Made by a program: the position numbers and the translations under genes. Positions 1 through 7,986 of a stretch of 64,000 bases of DNA are shown here, one piece after another. The notes under the pieces are model-generated. The model had not been told where the DNA came from, did not search any database, and saw only the letters and a program-made list of their open reading frames with translations. Source of the DNA: Aquimarina atlantica (lineage in GTDB: Bacteria; Bacteroidota; Bacteroidia; Flavobacteriales; Flavobacteriaceae); the NCBI RefSeq assembly GCF_000626715.1, contig NZ_AQRA01000007.1, forward strand, positions 310,001 to 374,000. Direction: 5' to 3'. Each line of letters begins with the position of its first letter. Positions within the stretch are counted from its first letter, which is position 1.

Positions 1-845
1 GGATGAATCTCGGCAATATCATCTTTTACAACGAGTTGTGCCTCGGGAGAACTACCAAATATTTTAAAATCACCATAATCAAAGTAAAATAGGTAAGGCG
101 AAGGATTAACGCTGCGTAATGCTCTGTAGACATTAAATTCGTCTCCTTTAAATTTTTGTGAAAAACGCTTGGATAGTACTAATTGAAATACATCCCCGCG
201 ATGACAATGTTTTTTGGCAAGGGAAACATGTTCTTTATATTGTTCGTCGTTAAGGTTAGAGGTTGTATCCCCAACTGTCTCAAAATTATAGGAGGCAAAA
301 TTTTTGACTTTAAGTAGCGATTCTATTTCGGCAATATTACTTTCTGATTCATAGCAATGCGCAAAAATATAGGCTTCATTAGTAAAATTACTAATGGCAA
401 TAATATTTTGATATACTGTATATTGTATGTCGGGTATATGTAAACCATTTTCTTTTTTAGTAATAGAAATATCCTCAAAATATCGAACCGCATCATAAGA
501 GATATAACCAAAAAGACCATTGTTAATGAATTTAAACTCGCTTTTTGAGGTTACAAATTTTTTGCCAAATTGCTCAATAACTTCGGCAATATTAGTGTCG
601 TCTGTGATACGTGTTTCTTCGATACTCTTATCAGGAAAGGATTGGTAAATAGTTTCGTTTTCTACCTTGATATTGGCGATTGGATTACAGCAGATATAAG
701 AAAAGCTATTTTCACTACCTCGGTAATCGTTGTTTTCTAGTAATAAACTATTAGGAAAACGATCTCTGATTTTTAGATAAACACTTACCGGAGTAAAGGT
801 GTCTGCCAGAATTTGTTTGAAATGTGTGGTTAATTTATAAGTCAT
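1..845 (-). CDS. trpE: Anthranilate synthase component I, 5' part (runs off left edge)
   Basis: Converts chorismate and ammonia/glutamine nitrogen to anthranilate, the first step of tryptophan synthesis, in the cytoplasm with TrpG. Read on the minus strand from ATG at 845, it starts MTYKLTTHFKQIL and stays open for 281 codons to the window edge, so about 60 percent of a normal TrpE (around 465 residues) is present and the C-terminal catalytic part is missing. The N-terminal domain (about 1-190) is followed by the start of the chorismate-binding domain, with GDVFQLVLSKRF and NPSPYLFYF, typical of TrpE/PabB. The upstream leader with three consecutive Trp codons favours TrpE over PabB or menaquinone/siderophore isochorismate synthases. 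Other trp genes probably follow to the left, outside the window. Confidence 0.93.
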   Translation of the reverse strand, partial: MTYKLTTHFKQILADTFTPVSVYLKIRDRFPNSLLLENNDYRGSENSFSYICCNPIANIKVENETIYQSFPDKSIEETRITDDTNIAEVIEQFGKKFVTSKSEFKFINNGLFGYISYDAVRYFEDISITKKENGLHIPDIQYTVYQNIIAISNFTNEAYIFAHCYESESNIAEIESLLKVKNFASYNFETVGDTTSNLNDEQYKEHVSLAKKHCHRGDVFQLVLSKRFSQKFKGDEFNVYRALRSVNPSPYLFYFDYGDFKIFGSSPEAQLVVKDDIAEIH

Positions 846-887
846 TTTGCGTTTTTAATTTTTAATTACAATCCTTGTTTAGGGAAC

Positions 888-921
888 AAAAAAAAGGCTT
901 GTCGTGATTCGACAAGCCTTT
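888..921 (-). terminator. Trp attenuator terminator hairpin
   Basis: On the minus strand a perfect 12-bp stem (AAAGGCTTGTCG at 921-910 with CGACAAGCCTTT at 904-893) closes a 5-base loop and runs into a stretch of U (A-run at 888-895 on the plus strand). It sits between the Trp leader peptide and trpE, so it is read as the attenuator terminator. The loop plus the start of the 3' arm (TCACGAC, 907-901) is fully complementary to GTCGTGA at 962-956 in the leader, giving a competing antiterminator. Confidence 0.9.
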
Positions 922-950
922 GATATGTTTACTTAACACAATGATAGGAG

Positions 951-1013
951 CTATCTCACGACGTTTTCGTTTTGAGATGACCACCACCAATTATTTGTTA
1001 AGATTGTTTTCAT
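951..1013 (-). CDS. trpL: trp operon leader peptide (20 aa)
   Basis: A 20-codon reading frame on the minus strand starting ATG at 1013 and ending TAG at 951; it begins MKTILTNNWWW, so three Trp codons in a row lie at positions 9-11. It sits downstream of a good Bacteroidota promoter and upstream of a terminator hairpin and trpE, the layout of a translation-coupled Trp attenuator. Its last sense codons (GTC GTG A) form the antiterminator arm, so a ribosome that reads through to the stop covers that arm and allows the terminator to form; a ribosome stalled at the Trp codons leaves it free. The mechanism is inferred from known attenuators; the pairings are visible in the sequence. Confidence 0.9.
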   Translation of the reverse strand: MKTILTNNWWWSSQNENVVR

Positions 1014-1029
1014 TTTTTATTTATTGGGC

Positions 1030-1061
1030 CAAATATATAAATTAATTATAATTAAGAACAA
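1030..1061 (-). promoter_or_regulatory. Promoter of trp operon
   Basis: Minus strand: -33 element TTG (1061-1059) and -7 element TATATTTG (1037-1030), separated by 21 bases, matching the Bacteroidota consensus TTG...TAnnTTTG. Transcription would begin a few bases before the leader ATG at 1013. It lies in the 55-base gap after the yceI-like gene. Confidence 0.7.
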
Positions 1062-1068
1062 TAAAAAA

Positions 1069-1635
1069 TTACATTTTTAAACTAACAGCTAATTCAAATT
1101 CGTCATTGATCGCTTTATCACCTAGGTTATCAAAGAAACTTCCTGATCCGTATTTGATGTCATACTTAGTTCTGTCAACTTTAAGTGTTGTTGATGCAGT
1201 ACCTCCATTCACGGCAAGAATAAATTTGATTGGATTTGTTTTTCCTTTAATGGTAAGATCACCGGCTACTGTATAACCTTTATCTGTTTTTTTGGTTTTT
1301 GTAACCACTAATTTGGCATTTTTATGATTAGCTATTCCAAAGAAATCATCAGAACTTAAGTGCCCTTCTAATTTTTCTTTTCCTTTTCCAGCTTCAAGAT
1401 CAGTAACGGCAAGTGAGGTCATATCTACTACAAATTCGCCACCTGTAATGTTATCGCCATCAAATACTAAAAACCCTTTTGATAGTTTTAGTGTTCCCGT
1501 ATGCGATCCTGTAACTTTTTTACCTGTCCAGTTAATTGTACTTTCTGAAGTTTTGATTTCTTTCTTTTGTGCGAAAGTAGATGTTGTAGCAACTACTGCA
1601 ATTGCTAAGAATAATGATTTAAGTCTAGTTTTCAT
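1069..1635 (-). CDS. YceI family secreted protein
   Basis: 188 residues with a Sec signal peptide (about 1-22, cleavage near STFAQ) and a single YceI lipocalin-like domain (about 25-188). YceI proteins form a beta-barrel that binds isoprenoid-type lipids in the periplasm and are often induced by stress; the ligand here is unknown. Family-like stretches include STINWTGKKVTGSHTG near the start, the GDLTIKGKTNPIKF segment and the VDRTKYDIKYGSGS segment. It follows the MarR gene by only 13 bases on the same strand, so the two are very probably one operon with the regulator first. Confidence 0.88.
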   Translation of the reverse strand: MKTRLKSLFLAIAVVATTSTFAQKKEIKTSESTINWTGKKVTGSHTGTLKLSKGFLVFDGDNITGGEFVVDMTSLAVTDLEAGKGKEKLEGHLSSDDFFGIANHKNAKLVVTKTKKTDKGYTVAGDLTIKGKTNPIKFILAVNGGTASTTLKVDRTKYDIKYGSGSFFDNLGDKAINDEFELAVSLKM

Positions 1636-1648
1636 GATTGTTAAAAAA

Positions 1649-2122
1649 TTAATAGTTATTTATTGAGTTAGAATTTCGAAGTTTGTTTAATAATTCATTT
1701 AATTGAATTAAATCTTCTGTAGAAAAATTTGAAGTAACTCTATTTTCAAATTCATCCATTATGGGACTTACTTTATCCAAAAATTTTTTTCCTTGTTCTG
1801 TAATAGTAATTTCAACTTTTCTTCGATTAGATTCGCAGATTATACGTTTTACATAGCCTTTGTTAATGAGTTTATCTACTAATCGGGTTGTATTACTCAT
1901 TTTGGTAACCATTCTTTCTTGTATGGTAGAGAGGTTGGCCGGCTTATCCTTTTGCCCCTTTAAGATTCGGAGTACATTAAATTGTTGAAGAGAAATATCA
2001 AAAGCTTTTAATTTGATATTGATTTTATCCATTATCCAGTTTTCCGTATATAATAAATTTATTACGACTTTTTTAGGTAGCGGAAGTTCAATTTCTGTTT
2101 TTATAATCTTTTCTATATTCAA
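1649..2122 (-). CDS. MarR family transcriptional regulator
   Basis: 157 residues. A winged helix-turn-helix of MarR type covers about residues 45-120, with LSTIQERMVTKMSNTTRLVD as recognition region and ESNRRKVEITITEQG as wing, followed by a dimerising helix. MarR proteins are cytoplasmic dimers that usually repress their own operon and release DNA on binding a small ligand. Here it leads an operon with the YceI protein, so that gene is the likely target. A candidate -7 box lies upstream (2147-2154). The thioredoxin-like gene at 2360 is divergent and may share control. Confidence 0.88.
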   Translation of the reverse strand: MNIEKIIKTEIELPLPKKVVINLLYTENWIMDKINIKLKAFDISLQQFNVLRILKGQKDKPANLSTIQERMVTKMSNTTRLVDKLINKGYVKRIICESNRRKVEITITEQGKKFLDKVSPIMDEFENRVTSNFSTEDLIQLNELLNKLRNSNSINNY

Positions 2123-2146
2123 TTGTATCTACAATATTTGTCTATA

Positions 2147-2154
2147 CAAATGTA
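2147..2154 (-). promoter_or_regulatory. Candidate -7 box for marR-yceI operon
   Basis: Minus strand TACATTTG matches the Bacteroidota -7 consensus TAnnTTTG and lies 25 bases before the MarR start codon. No good -33 TTG at the ideal distance was found, so this is tentative. Confidence 0.4.
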
Positions 2155-2359
2155 TGTTAATTTTTATTTCAAAAATTGTAAAATGTTATTAATTCTTTGT
2201 TAAATTCAAGTTTTGAGATCAGGTTTAATAGTATTATTGTGATTTAGAAAAGTATCGTTGTTGAGTTAAACAATTGTGAAAAATTCTGAAAATATTTAGA
2301 TAAAATATAGAAACCTTGTTAATTTTCTTTTACGTAATTAATGGTTTTGATACATTAGT

Positions 2360-2887
2360 ATGATGTCGAGATTAATTTTATATACCGTATTTATTGTGCT
2401 TTTTACTAACTGTAAAGGAGAGCAACAGACTGTGGCTCTTGATGCAACAGATGTTTTCGAAAGTAGAGGTGTAGAAATACCTGTGTATGATTTTGAAAGT
2501 TTTAAGCCATTATTATCGATTAATGACGGAAAAGTAAGAGTGATTAATTTCTGGGCTACCTGGTGTAAGCCATGTGTGGCCGAGTTACCTTATTTTGAGT
2601 TGATCAACAGTAGGTATCCCAAGGATAAAGTTGAGGTGATTTTGGTAAGCCTGGATTTGCCCAGTCAAGTAGAAGCTAAGTTAATTCCATTTGTTAAAAA
2701 ACAAAAAATAGGAAGTGAAGTCATATTATTAGATGATCCAGATGCAAATAGCTGGATTCCTGAAGTTAATGCTGAATGGTCGGGTTCTATTCCGGCAACA
2801 ATCATATATAAAGATGGAAATAGTAATTTTTATGAAAGATCTTTTACCTATAATGAATTAGAAAAAGAACTTAAAAAAATGCTGTAA
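2360..2887 (+). CDS. TlpA-like thioredoxin-fold lipoprotein
   Basis: 175 residues. A lipoprotein signal ends at VLFTNC (Cys18), so the protein should be anchored to a membrane facing the periplasm. The thioredoxin fold (about 45-170) carries the redox motif WCKPC at 68-72 within FWATWCKPC, typical of TlpA/ResA reductases that keep periplasmic cysteines or cytochrome c haem sites reduced. Two ATG codons lie in tandem (2360, 2363). It is 40 bases upstream of another thioredoxin-fold gene on the same strand, probably co-transcribed. The specific client is unknown. Confidence 0.88.
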   Translation: MMSRLILYTVFIVLFTNCKGEQQTVALDATDVFESRGVEIPVYDFESFKPLLSINDGKVRVINFWATWCKPCVAELPYFELINSRYPKDKVEVILVSLDLPSQVEAKLIPFVKKQKIGSEVILLDDPDANSWIPEVNAEWSGSIPATIIYKDGNSNFYERSFTYNELEKELKKML

Positions 2888-2927
2888 TCACCTATATGTA
2901 TCAAAGAATAGATTAAAAAATAAACCA

Positions 2928-3554
2928 ATGAAAACTTTAAAGATTCTGGTTGGAGTAGCTTTTGTAATAGCAATAAGTGCATTTGCATTAGATAAAGTAT
3001 CTGGTGCTAAAATTGATAAAGGATATTCGATTGGAGATGTTGCTACAGATTTTAAACTTAAAAATGTAGACGACTCATTAGTGTCCTTAGAAGACTATAA
3101 AGATGCCAAAGGATTTATTGTGGTTTTTACATGTAACCATTGTCCGTACTCAGTGGCATACGAAGATAGAATTATAGCGTTGGATGCTACTTTTAAAACA
3201 AAGGGATATCCTGTTGTGGCTATAAATCCTAATAACCCAAAGGCCTATCCAGATGATAGTTTTGATAATATGAAAATAAGAGCAAATGATAAAGGGTTTA
3301 CTTTCCCGTATTTGTTTGATGATGGACAAAAAATATATCCACAGTATGGAGCTACAAAAACTCCTCATGTCTATGTTCTGGAGAAAACACCTCAAGGTAA
3401 TATCGTTCGATATATAGGGGCTATTGATAATAACTATAAAGATGCATCGGCAGCCGATCAAAAATATGTCGAAGATGCTGTAAATGCTTTATTAAAAGGA
3501 GAAAAAGTTCCTGTAGAAGTCACAAAAGCTATAGGTTGTAGCATTAAGGCATAA
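2928..3554 (+). CDS. Thioredoxin-fold/peroxiredoxin-like exported protein
   Basis: 208 residues with a hydrophobic N-terminal signal (1-20) and an AhpC/TSA-Redoxin-type thioredoxin fold. The active site is TCNHCPYS with cysteines at 69 and 72, a pattern of the CxxC redoxin family often annotated as thioredoxin family protein. A cis-proline stretch TKTPHVYVL lies around residue 147. It probably works in the periplasm in thiol redox exchange with the preceding TlpA-like protein; both could be one operon (40-base gap). A true peroxidase role is not established from sequence. Confidence 0.85.
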   Translation: MKTLKILVGVAFVIAISAFALDKVSGAKIDKGYSIGDVATDFKLKNVDDSLVSLEDYKDAKGFIVVFTCNHCPYSVAYEDRIIALDATFKTKGYPVVAINPNNPKAYPDDSFDNMKIRANDKGFTFPYLFDDGQKIYPQYGATKTPHVYVLEKTPQGNIVRYIGAIDNNYKDASAADQKYVEDAVNALLKGEKVPVEVTKAIGCSIKA

Positions 3555-3673
3555 TATTTTTCTGATTTTTTAATAAATTGAAGGTGTAGTTTTACTACAA
3601 TTAATGAACTACTTTTTATATTTGTAAGGAGTAAAAAAAACAAAAGTCCAATTTTAGTAGAACACATTTTATA

Positions 3674-3991
3674 ATGGCAGAAGATATCACTCAAGAAGAA
3701 TGGCAAGAGCAAATCGCTAATGACAATAATGCAGTAATTTTAGATGTAAGAACAGAAGAAGAAGTAGAAGACGGTTATATACCTAATATGCTTAATGTAG
3801 ATATTCGTCAGGGACAAGGTTTTCTTGATGAAATAGGAAAGCTGGATAAAACTAAAAATTACTATGTATACTGCCGTTCTGGAGCACGTAGTGCCCAGGC
3901 ATGTATGTTAATGAATCAAATGGGATTCGAAACTACATATAATTTGGTAGGTGGTTTTATGAATTGGGAAGGTGAAATCGTAGAAGAGTAG
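3674..3991 (+). CDS. Rhodanese-like domain protein (cytoplasmic)
   Basis: 105 residues, no signal peptide, one rhodanese domain over the full length. The catalytic loop is YCRSGARS with Cys67, which would carry a persulfide; the upstream VILDVRTEEE is the usual CH2A-like start. Rhodaneses move sulfane sulfur to acceptors such as thiols or cyanide. The next gene, 10 bases downstream, encodes an exported rhodanese, so a matched cytoplasmic/periplasmic pair is likely made from one message. The preceding 119 bases separate it from the thioredoxin-fold gene and may hold its own promoter. Confidence 0.9.
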   Translation: MAEDITQEEWQEQIANDNNAVILDVRTEEEVEDGYIPNMLNVDIRQGQGFLDEIGKLDKTKNYYVYCRSGARSAQACMLMNQMGFETTYNLVGGFMNWEGEIVEE

Positions 3992-4001
3992 AATACACTT
4001 T

Positions 4002-4397
4002 ATGAAAATCAAATCATTTTTAATAGTCATTTGTATTGCTTCTGTATTGCTTAATTGTAAACAGGTCGAAGAAGATGCTGTTGTAGAAGTAATTACTGTT
4101 GAAGAAATGGATGAGCTATTAGAAATGGGTAAAGTACAACTTATCGATGTAAGAACACCGAGTGAGTATGCCCAGGGATATATTGAAGGGGCTGTAAATA
4201 TCGATTTTAGAGATGAAAATTTTGAAGATTTAATTTCTAAAATCGATAAAACAAAACCCGTAATTGTATATTGTGCCCGTGGAGGAAGAAGTAATAAATG
4301 CTCTAACTATATGAAAAAAGCAGGATTTACTAAAATCTACGATCTCGATGGTGGTATTACAGAATGGAAGTTTAAAAAGAAAAAGGTGATCAAATAA
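4002..4397 (+). CDS. Rhodanese-like domain lipoprotein
   Basis: 131 residues. A lipobox VLLNC puts the acylated Cys at 19; the rest is one rhodanese domain with LIDVRTPSEYAQGY and catalytic loop YCARGGRS (Cys91). It is expected on the periplasmic side of a membrane. It starts 10 bases after the cytoplasmic rhodanese and shares its fold, so a local duplication plus gain of an export signal is plausible. The substrate is unknown. Confidence 0.88.
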   Translation: MKIKSFLIVICIASVLLNCKQVEEDAVVEVITVEEMDELLEMGKVQLIDVRTPSEYAQGYIEGAVNIDFRDENFEDLISKIDKTKPVIVYCARGGRSNKCSNYMKKAGFTKIYDLDGGITEWKFKKKKVIK

Positions 4398-4430
4398 AAT
4401 TTATTACTTTATACTTATCTACGTTATACA

Positions 4431-5342
4431 CTAAAAGGCAAGTCCCTTATAAAAAGTATCATTAACTAATCTTGCACTCCCTAGTAATATTGCTTTTTCC
4501 TGAAGTTCGCTTTTGTGTATTTTTACATGACAATCCTGAGCATTTATTTTTTTCTCTAACTCATTAGCAAAAAAAGGCCATGCTTTGGCAATATTACCTC
4601 CTATAACTATAGCTTCTGCATTATAAGATTTTAACCAGGGACTTAAAAATTCGGCGAGATTTTCTGAAAACTCATTAAAAACCTGTTGTACTGCAGCATC
4701 ATTTTCTAAAGAAGCTTCTGTAAGTTCTTTAACATTATTAATCGTAATATCTGTAAGCTCTTTATATCTTTTGATAAACCATCGAGTAGAAAAATAATCA
4801 TCTGCAATCCCATCTTTATATGAGATGTGATACAGCTCTCCATCTTTAGGAATTCCATCTCCAGAAAGGATCGGAAGTCCGTGAAACAGAAAAGAAGCCC
4901 CAAAACCTGCACCCAATATTATCCCTAATCCTCTTCGGATTGATTTAAGTTTTCCTTTCCATACCTCACCAATACCAAAACAAGCAGCATCATTGTAAAA
5001 GCGTATCGGAATATCATCGGATAATTGTAACTTTTTTTTCAATATTTCTTTAATATTTGCGCAAAAAAGAGATGCATATTTTTGTTTCATTTTGAAAGCA
5101 AAAATTCCATTATAATAATCAAATGGCCCAGGTATAGCGATACCAATTCCTTCTAGAGAATCATCTGCCAGAGTATCTATAACTTTCTGTATTGCAAACA
5201 ACCATCGTTCTAATATTTCATTAGCTTCAGCGGTATTATCTACAGTAATAGAAACTAGATTAGCTTCTGATAATTTATTTGTTTTGGTGTCTATTCCGGC
5301 TACAGTAATATAATTACCTCCAATATCTACTCCTAATATCAT
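4431..5342 (-). CDS. ROK family protein (sugar kinase-like), copy 1
   Basis: 303 residues. The N-terminal MILGVDIGGNYITVAGIDTK is the actin-like ATPase phosphate-1 loop of ROK kinases; IAIPGPFD and YNDAACFGIGE (with the Asp that acts as base in ROK kinases) follow, and IILGAGFGASF is the phosphate-2 loop. The usual zinc motif CxCGxxGC is absent: the region reads GELYHISYKDGIADDYF. It is the last gene of the mannosidase operon and a close paralogue of the ROK gene at 9379-10287. A role in phosphorylating mannose or a related hexose in the cytoplasm is inferred from context; a regulatory role is unlikely because there is no DNA-binding domain. Confidence 0.82.
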   Translation of the reverse strand: MILGVDIGGNYITVAGIDTKTNKLSEANLVSITVDNTAEANEILERWLFAIQKVIDTLADDSLEGIGIAIPGPFDYYNGIFAFKMKQKYASLFCANIKEILKKKLQLSDDIPIRFYNDAACFGIGEVWKGKLKSIRRGLGIILGAGFGASFLFHGLPILSGDGIPKDGELYHISYKDGIADDYFSTRWFIKRYKELTDITINNVKELTEASLENDAAVQQVFNEFSENLAEFLSPWLKSYNAEAIVIGGNIAKAWPFFANELEKKINAQDCHVKIHKSELQEKAILLGSARLVNDTFYKGLAF

Positions 5343-5465
5343 TTGTTGTATATAGTCTGTTTAAATAACACTAACTAAAAAAGCTAGTCGTTAAAATTAC
5401 AATTTAAAATAGTTTTTGCTTTGATTATTATTAATTATTCTTTCTGTAAATTGAATTGCATAGCA

Positions 5466-5490
5466 AACCCCAAGTCATAGCCTTGGGGTT
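5466..5490. terminator. Intergenic hairpin in the mannosidase operon
   Basis: Nine-base arms AACCCCAAG and CTTGGGGTT around a 7-base loop, in the 220-base gap between the last GH92 gene and the last ROK gene. On the minus strand no strong U-run follows, so it may be a partial terminator or a stabiliser of the upstream message. Confidence 0.5.
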
Positions 5491-5562
5491 CTTATTGTAT
5501 TTTTTTGTTAAGGTATAGTATTCACCTTGTCTTGTTAAGGTATATAGTATATAGATGTAATA

Positions 5563-7905
5563 CTATTCTATACTTTTTGGAGTGCTTTGCATTTCAAAAA
5601 TAATCTCTCCACCATTTATAATATCATTATGAGAAAGAGTAGTAGTATTGAGAACTCTACCATTTACCGTCACCCGGTTTACATAGATATTATCTTTACT
5701 TTGATTTTTTGCTATGATTGTAAGCTCTTTTCCGTTTTCCAGATGTAGTACAGCTTCTTTAACCAGAGGGCTTCCTATTGCATAATTAGGAGATCCTGGG
5801 GTAACCGGGTAAAACCCTAAACTACTAAATATATACCATGCACTCATTTGCCCTGCATCATCATTACCACACAATCCATCTACCGTAGGTCCATACATAG
5901 TATCCATAATCATACGAACACGTTCCTGGGTTTTATGTGGTTTCCCTGTCCAGTTATATAAATAAGGGATATGATGCCCCGGTTCATTGCCATGTACATA
6001 ATTACCTATAATTCCGTCTCGAGTTATGTCTTCATGCTTTTCTATATACTTGTCTTCTAATTTCATGGTAAATAAAGAATCCAGGTGTTGGCTAAATCGT
6101 TCGTTTCCTCCCATCATTTTTACCATTTTTTCTAGTTGATGAGGTACATATAAACCATAATTCCATGCATTTCCTTCAATAAACCCTTGCCCGTGCGTAT
6201 CTAAGGGATCAAACTCTTTTCTAAATTCACCATTAGATAGTTTTGGGCGCATATATCCAATTTTGGGATCATATACGTTGTTATAATACTCTGATCTATT
6301 TAGAAATTGATCTGTGGTTTTCTTATCTCCTGTACTATTTGCAATCTGTGCAATACACCAATCATTGTAAGCTAATTCTAATGTTTTAGAAACCGAAGAG
6401 TGGCTTTTATCATCGGGAACATATTGATATTTGATATAATCTCCTAAACCATCAAAATAGGGTACGTTGGCAGTACTTACTGATGCAGAAAGGGCTTTGT
6501 TTTTATCAAAATCTCCAACATTTTTGGCGATAGCATCTGCTATTACCGAAGTTGCATGATAGCCTATCATACACCAGTTTTCGTTAGCATAATGACTCCA
6601 GATCGGTAACATATGATGTACGCTTTGTTCTTGATGCGCAAGCATTGATTTGATCATGTCGTTATTACGACTGGGTTGTGTAATATTAAACAAAGGATGC
6701 AAGGCTCTATATGTATCCCACAACGAGAAAATCGAGTAGTTTGTAAAATCTTCAGAAGTATGAATATTTTGATCCAATCCAAGATAACTACCATCTACAT
6801 CTTCATAGATAATTGGGCTGAGCATAGTGTGGTATAAAGCACTATAAAAAGTAGTTTTGTCTGCTTCGGTAATCGTTTTTACTTCTATTTTAGATAATTC
6901 GTTATCCCATTTATTCTCGGTTTTCTGTTTTGTTTTGTCAAAATCCCAACCTGGTAGTTCTGACTGCAGATTTTTTAATGCCCCATTGGTACTAACAGAG
7001 GATAATGCAAATTTAATACTGATTTTTTCGTTGGTTTTTGTATCAAAATTAAAATATGCTCGAATGTCTTTTCCTGCCATTTCAGGAAAATTTTCCTGTT
7101 GCTCAAAACGACGATAAAATCCATCGTATTTTACAGTATCGTACTTTTTGTGTCCGTAACTACTAAAAGGCTTAGAGAACTGCATAGCAAAAAATACTTT
7201 TTTGGTTCTAGCCCATCCTTTGGTTTGTCGATATCCGGTTACTAAAGAATCATTTTCTACTCGTAAGAATGTCCACACATTTTTATTATCATGATGGTAA
7301 ACATTGTAAACTAAGTCCAAAATAATATGTGCATCTTTTGTTTCTGGGAACGTATATTGATGAAACCCTACACGTTCTGTTGCAGTAAGCTCTGCGGTAA
7401 TGTTATAATCCTTTAATTCTACTCTGTAGTATCCTGGAGAAGCATACTCTTGATCATGAGAGAACGTAGAATAAAACCCTTTAGAACCATCAGCAGTTTT
7501 TAAGGGATCGAGTACTAAACTCCCTGTTGTTGGCATTACCAAAAAATCTCCCAGATCAGAGTGCCCTGTACCGCTTAAATTGGTGTGAGAAAAACCTAGT
7601 ATGGTAGAATCTCTATGTTGATAACCAGCACAATATTCATAAGTTTCTCTGTTGTAACTACCATCTTCATTAAACATTACTTCAAAATTCGTTTGTGGGC
7701 TTAGCTGTACCATTCCGAATGGTGCTGTTGCTCCCGGATATGTATGTCCCATTTTACTGGTACCGATAAATGGATTGACATATTTTGTAAACCCCGTTTT
7801 TTTAATAATTTTTGGTATAGAATCCTCGGCTACAGGATCTGTAGAGTCTTTCTTGCATGAAGAAAAACAAAGTATCGCTGCTAGTATAATTGATAGATAT
7901 TTCAT
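5563..7905 (-). CDS. GH92 family alpha-mannosidase lipoprotein
   Basis: 780 residues, the usual size for GH92. A lipobox ending FSSC (Cys17) indicates a lipoprotein. The domain starts VNPFIGTSKMGHTYPG and holds WDTYRALHPL, then HGNEPGHH (about residue 640, whose Glu matches the catalytic acid of Bacteroides GH92 enzymes) and GNDDAGQMSAWY (about 680, with the Asp of the catalytic base). GH92 enzymes are calcium-dependent exo-alpha-mannosidases that invert configuration and act on N-glycans or yeast mannan. Linkage preference cannot be read here. It follows the sugar permease gene by 81 bases in the operon. Confidence 0.93.
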   Translation of the reverse strand: MKYLSIILAAILCFSSCKKDSTDPVAEDSIPKIIKKTGFTKYVNPFIGTSKMGHTYPGATAPFGMVQLSPQTNFEVMFNEDGSYNRETYEYCAGYQHRDSTILGFSHTNLSGTGHSDLGDFLVMPTTGSLVLDPLKTADGSKGFYSTFSHDQEYASPGYYRVELKDYNITAELTATERVGFHQYTFPETKDAHIILDLVYNVYHHDNKNVWTFLRVENDSLVTGYRQTKGWARTKKVFFAMQFSKPFSSYGHKKYDTVKYDGFYRRFEQQENFPEMAGKDIRAYFNFDTKTNEKISIKFALSSVSTNGALKNLQSELPGWDFDKTKQKTENKWDNELSKIEVKTITEADKTTFYSALYHTMLSPIIYEDVDGSYLGLDQNIHTSEDFTNYSIFSLWDTYRALHPLFNITQPSRNNDMIKSMLAHQEQSVHHMLPIWSHYANENWCMIGYHATSVIADAIAKNVGDFDKNKALSASVSTANVPYFDGLGDYIKYQYVPDDKSHSSVSKTLELAYNDWCIAQIANSTGDKKTTDQFLNRSEYYNNVYDPKIGYMRPKLSNGEFRKEFDPLDTHGQGFIEGNAWNYGLYVPHQLEKMVKMMGGNERFSQHLDSLFTMKLEDKYIEKHEDITRDGIIGNYVHGNEPGHHIPYLYNWTGKPHKTQERVRMIMDTMYGPTVDGLCGNDDAGQMSAWYIFSSLGFYPVTPGSPNYAIGSPLVKEAVLHLENGKELTIIAKNQSKDNIYVNRVTVNGRVLNTTTLSHNDIINGGEIIFEMQSTPKSIE

Positions 7906-7986
7906 TACGATATGATTTTTATGTTCACTTTTAATAAAAGTTTTAGCTTTTAAAATTTTAGTATATAGAGTGATGAGTGTTTATTT

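Noticed and set aside
323-520. Frame inside trpE
   Set aside because: Shadow of the real minus-strand trpE reading frame.
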